DNA of 6,951 bases, taken from assembly GCA_021162125.1 (NCBI GenBank), contig JAGGZG010000277.1:1-6951 (forward strand). Reading direction: 5' to 3'. Shown one piece after another: positions 5,393 to 6,951 of this stretch. The position numbers were made by a program, and so were the translations under genes. The first letter of the stretch is position 1. Each line of letters begins with the position of its first letter. This DNA is from Anaerolineae bacterium (GTDB lineage Bacteria; Chloroflexota; Anaerolineae; JACIWR01). A model generated the notes under the pieces. That model was not told the DNA's origin, searched no databases, and saw only the letters and a list, made by a program, of their open reading frames with translations.

Positions 5393-6679
5393 ATGCCACA
5401 GTCCGCAGAATCTTATCCCCATTACCGTCGCAACCGAGTCTGCCTGATGGTGGACTTCATCGCCTTTGGCATCGCTATGGCCTTCATCAACGTCAGCACT
5501 GTACTGCCCTCGTTTGTCAACCAGTTGACCGATTCGGCGTTGCTGGTAGGCTTGATCTCCACCTTGATGAGCGGATGCTGGCTGCTGCCCCAGCTCATCG
5601 CCGCTCACTATCTGACTGGTAAACCTCGCAAGAAGCCCTATTTGTTGACGCCGGCAGCCACGGGCCGCTCGGTGTGGTTGTTGCTGGCCACGGTGTTGTT
5701 CTCGGTGGGCAACATCGCGCCGACATTGGTGCTCGTTGGCTTTTTTATGAGCTTGGTGATTTTCCAGAGCACCGACGGGCTGGCATCCGTGGCCTGGTTC
5801 AACATCTTCAGCAAATCCGTCCCCCCGGCTCGCCGTGGCCGGTTGGTCGGCACTGCGCAGATTATATCCGGGGTAGCGGGCGTAGGAGTGGGATGGCTGG
5901 TGGGCAGGATTCTCGGCGCAAATGGGCTGCCGTTCCCCCGTAACTACGCTATTCTCTTCCTCCTGAGTGGGGGCAGTCTCCTGGTTTCCCTGACTGCGAT
6001 GAGTTTCCTCCGTGAGCGAGTTCAGGAACCGCCGCCCGGCTTCCGGATGGAGGAGCACTTCTTCCGCCGTCTGTGGAGCGTGTTGCGCACCAACCGGCAA
6101 TTTCGTCGGGTGATCGGCGTGCGCCTGCTGTTCGGGTTGGGCGGTATGGCCGTGCCTTTTTGCATGATTTATGGCATTGACGTGTTGGAGCTCCCCCCGG
6201 AGACTGTCGGTCTGGCCACTTCGATGCAGGTGCTAGGAAGTATTCTGGCTGGTGTAGTCCTGGGCTATATTCAAGAACGATCAGGGAGCAGGCTGGTTGT
6301 CTTGTGCAGCACGGCCCTGGGTCTGGGTGTGCCGTTGCTGGCCTTACTCACCCAGATTCTGGCCCTGCAAGGAGTAGCGTTTCCCCTGTTGACCGCGGTC
6401 TACGCCAGCATCTTCGTGACCATCGGCATGGTGAACAGTTCGATAATGCTCGGCTTCTTGAACTTTGTCATGGAATTGGCGCCTCCGCACGAGAACCCGA
6501 CCTATGTGGGTCTCTTCAACGCCTTCACCGGTATACTGCTGCTGATCCCAATGGCCGGCGGCTGGCTGCTGGAAGCGACTTCGTACACTGTCCTTTTCAC
6601 CCTCGCGGCAGTGGGAGCCGGTCTCGGCCTGGTGATGGCTTTCCGTCTCCAGGAGCCACGGCAAACGAGTAACAAGTAA
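5393..6679 (+). CDS. Major facilitator superfamily transporter
   Basis: A 428-residue integral membrane protein with about 12 hydrophobic segments, near 17-37, 49-71, 84-105, 109-130, 152-174, 184-206, 240-262, 269-292, 299-320, 329-358, 371-391 and 395-417. A charged central loop (207-239) separates two six-helix halves, the standard MFS plan. The basic loop after helix 2 (LTGKPRKKPYLL, 74-85) and the equivalent loop after helix 8 (GYIQERSGSR, 291-300) are the usual signature-motif positions, though the 2-3 loop is degenerate relative to GxxxDRxGRR. The segment SVPPARRGRLVG (142-153) precedes helix 5. The substrate cannot be read from sequence; drug or metabolite efflux is the default guess. 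The ribosome binding site is poor (GAAGAG at 5378-5383, 9 nt upstream). The gene is divergent from the radical SAM gene. Its last codons (TSNK) and stop come from an AGTAAC-type repeat, so the C-terminus may be recent sequence. Confidence 0.88.
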   Translation: MPQSAESYPHYRRNRVCLMVDFIAFGIAMAFINVSTVLPSFVNQLTDSALLVGLISTLMSGCWLLPQLIAAHYLTGKPRKKPYLLTPAATGRSVWLLLATVLFSVGNIAPTLVLVGFFMSLVIFQSTDGLASVAWFNIFSKSVPPARRGRLVGTAQIISGVAGVGVGWLVGRILGANGLPFPRNYAILFLLSGGSLLVSLTAMSFLRERVQEPPPGFRMEEHFFRRLWSVLRTNRQFRRVIGVRLLFGLGGMAVPFCMIYGIDVLELPPETVGLATSMQVLGSILAGVVLGYIQERSGSRLVVLCSTALGLGVPLLALLTQILALQGVAFPLLTAVYASIFVTIGMVNSSIMLGFLNFVMELAPPHENPTYVGLFNAFTGILLLIPMAGGWLLEATSYTVLFTLAAVGAGLGLVMAFRLQEPRQTSNK

Positions 6680-6686
6680 CGAGTAT
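6673..6686. repeat. 14-bp direct repeat, copy 1 (CAAGTAACGAGTAT)
   Basis: It is identical to 6873-6886, exactly 200 bp away. It overlaps the end of the MFS gene and supplies its TAA stop (6677-6679). The preceding bases ACGAGTAAC show a partial tandem of the same wording. Confidence 0.6.
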
Positions 6687-6714
6687 CAGTAGTTGAGAAA
6701 TCCGCCCCCCGGCC

Positions 6715-6728
6715 GGCGCTGAAGCGCC
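6715..6728. repeat. Hairpin GGCGCT-GA-AGCGCC
   Basis: Arms 6715-6720 and 6723-6728 are exact reverse complements around GA. The arm matches the inner six bases of the hairpin at 109-126 (apex AA there), linking the two clusters. About 36 nt after the MFS stop and without a T-run. Confidence 0.65.
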
Positions 6729-6743
6729 AGGCTCAGCAGCAGA

Positions 6744-6761
6744 AGCCTGCTGAAGCAGGCT
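6744..6761. repeat. Hairpin AGCCTGCT-GA-AGCAGGCT
   Basis: Perfect 8-bp arms (6744-6751 and 6754-6761) around GA, with the shared GCT-NN-AGC core and arms different from its neighbours. A further weaker pair, GACGGC (6764-6769) with GCCGTC (6779-6784), follows directly. Confidence 0.65.
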
Positions 6762-6794
6762 ATGACGGCCTCGGAGCCGCCGTCCACATTGGCG

Positions 6795-6814
6795 AAGGGT
6801 GCTTCAGCACTCTT
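6795..6814. repeat. Hairpin with GTGCT-TC-AGCAC core
   Basis: Five perfect pairs (6799-6803 with 6806-6810) extend to nine with a single G.U wobble at 6798/6811 (AAGGGTGCT with AGCACTCTT). Same core design as the rest of the cluster. Confidence 0.55.
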
Positions 6815-6824
6815 GGCCTGCTCG

Positions 6825-6846
6825 GCCTGGACGTTCACGTCCAGGC
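6825..6846. repeat. Perfect 10-bp-arm hairpin, second copy of GCCTGGACGT family
   Basis: Arms GCCTGGACGT (6825-6834) and ACGTCCAGGC (6837-6846) are identical to those at 76-97. Only the 2-nt apex differs: TC here, AA there. Confidence 0.85.
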
Positions 6847-6872
6847 GACGCGGCAGCAGCACCGACTTTTCT

Positions 6873-6886
6873 CAAGTAACGAGTAT
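6873..6886. repeat. 14-bp direct repeat, copy 2 (CAAGTAACGAGTAT)
   Basis: Exact match to 6673-6686 at a distance of 200 bp. The two copies bracket the whole right-hand hairpin cluster. The last two bases of this copy are the AT of a possible ATG start at 6885. Confidence 0.6.
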
Positions 6887-6951
6887 GGCTCAAGCAGATC
6901 CTGAGCGGGACTCCCGAAAAACGGCAAACCGGCAGCGACTCGCCTTGATCG
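6885..6951 (+). CDS. Possible start of a gene cut by the window edge
   Basis: From ATG 6885 the frame stays open to the end of the window, giving MAQADPERDSRKTANRQRLA and two further residues. The basic, polar opening is compatible with the cytoplasmic N-terminus of a membrane protein, but 22 codons identify nothing. There is no good ribosome binding site (only AACGAG nearby), and the start codon is half formed by a repeat. It may be a chance frame. Confidence 0.3.
   Translation, partial: MAQADPERDSRKTANRQRLALI

Noticed and set aside
5321..6100. A 259-codon open frame on the minus strand
   Set aside because: It is antisense to the start of the MFS transporter; the product is hydrophilic and low in complexity (Gln, His, Glu), without any motif.
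6906..6921. Intrinsic terminator CGGGA-C-TCCCG followed by AAAAA
   Set aside because: The stem is only 5 bp with a one-base loop, and the A-run is on the wrong side for plus-strand termination; it also lies inside the possible truncated reading frame.

Overview
The window is GC-rich bacterial DNA with five complete protein genes and possibly the first codons of a sixth running off the right edge. The organism is most plausibly a member of the Chloroflexota (Anaerolineae-like). I infer this from the combination of a multi-membrane DUF2723 glycosyltransferase carrying a C-terminal beta-sandwich domain, a biotin-synthase-related radical SAM protein, and intergenic DNA full of short perfect palindromes, a style I associate with that phylum. 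No rRNA or protein marker here settles the taxonomy.

Layout. Positions 1-461 hold no convincing gene. They contain a cluster of small perfect hairpins (76-174), an AT-rich stretch with a weak promoter candidate (about 303-331), and a dispersed-type repeat (380-396) that supplies a misleading upstream ATG. A DUF2723 membrane glycosyltransferase follows (462-2474, +). After a long hairpin repeat (2482-2514) comes a small membrane-anchored protein with a DUF5666-like domain (2565-3008, +). A perfect 13-bp stem (3003-3043) overlaps the stop codons of this gene and of the convergent minus-strand gene.

The minus-strand pair is a biotin-synthase-related (COG1856-like) radical SAM enzyme (5177 to 4296) followed by an M20 metallohydrolase of YgeY type (4233 to 3043). 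They are 62 bp apart and probably one transcript, driven by a very good sigma70-type promoter (TTGACC, 17 nt, TATAAT) at 5219-5247. A divergent MFS transporter (5393-6679, +) has its own TATAAT (5302-5307) set inside an inverted repeat. The window ends in a second palindrome cluster (6715-6846) framed by a 14-bp direct repeat exactly 200 bp apart, and then a possible truncated gene start at 6885.

How the parts work together. The glycosyltransferase and the small anchored protein may act at the cell envelope, since both place domains outside the membrane. The radical SAM enzyme and the hydrolase look like a small metabolic operon of unknown substrate. The MFS transporter diverges from it across a 215-bp shared regulatory region, so co-regulation is possible but unproven. 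I see no CRISPR array, tRNA, rRNA, transposase or phage gene. The most unusual content is the noncoding DNA: two clusters of modular micro-palindromes built on a constant core (GCT-NN-AGC or CGT-NN-ACG) with changing outer arms, including one hairpin whose 10-bp arms are identical at both ends of the window.
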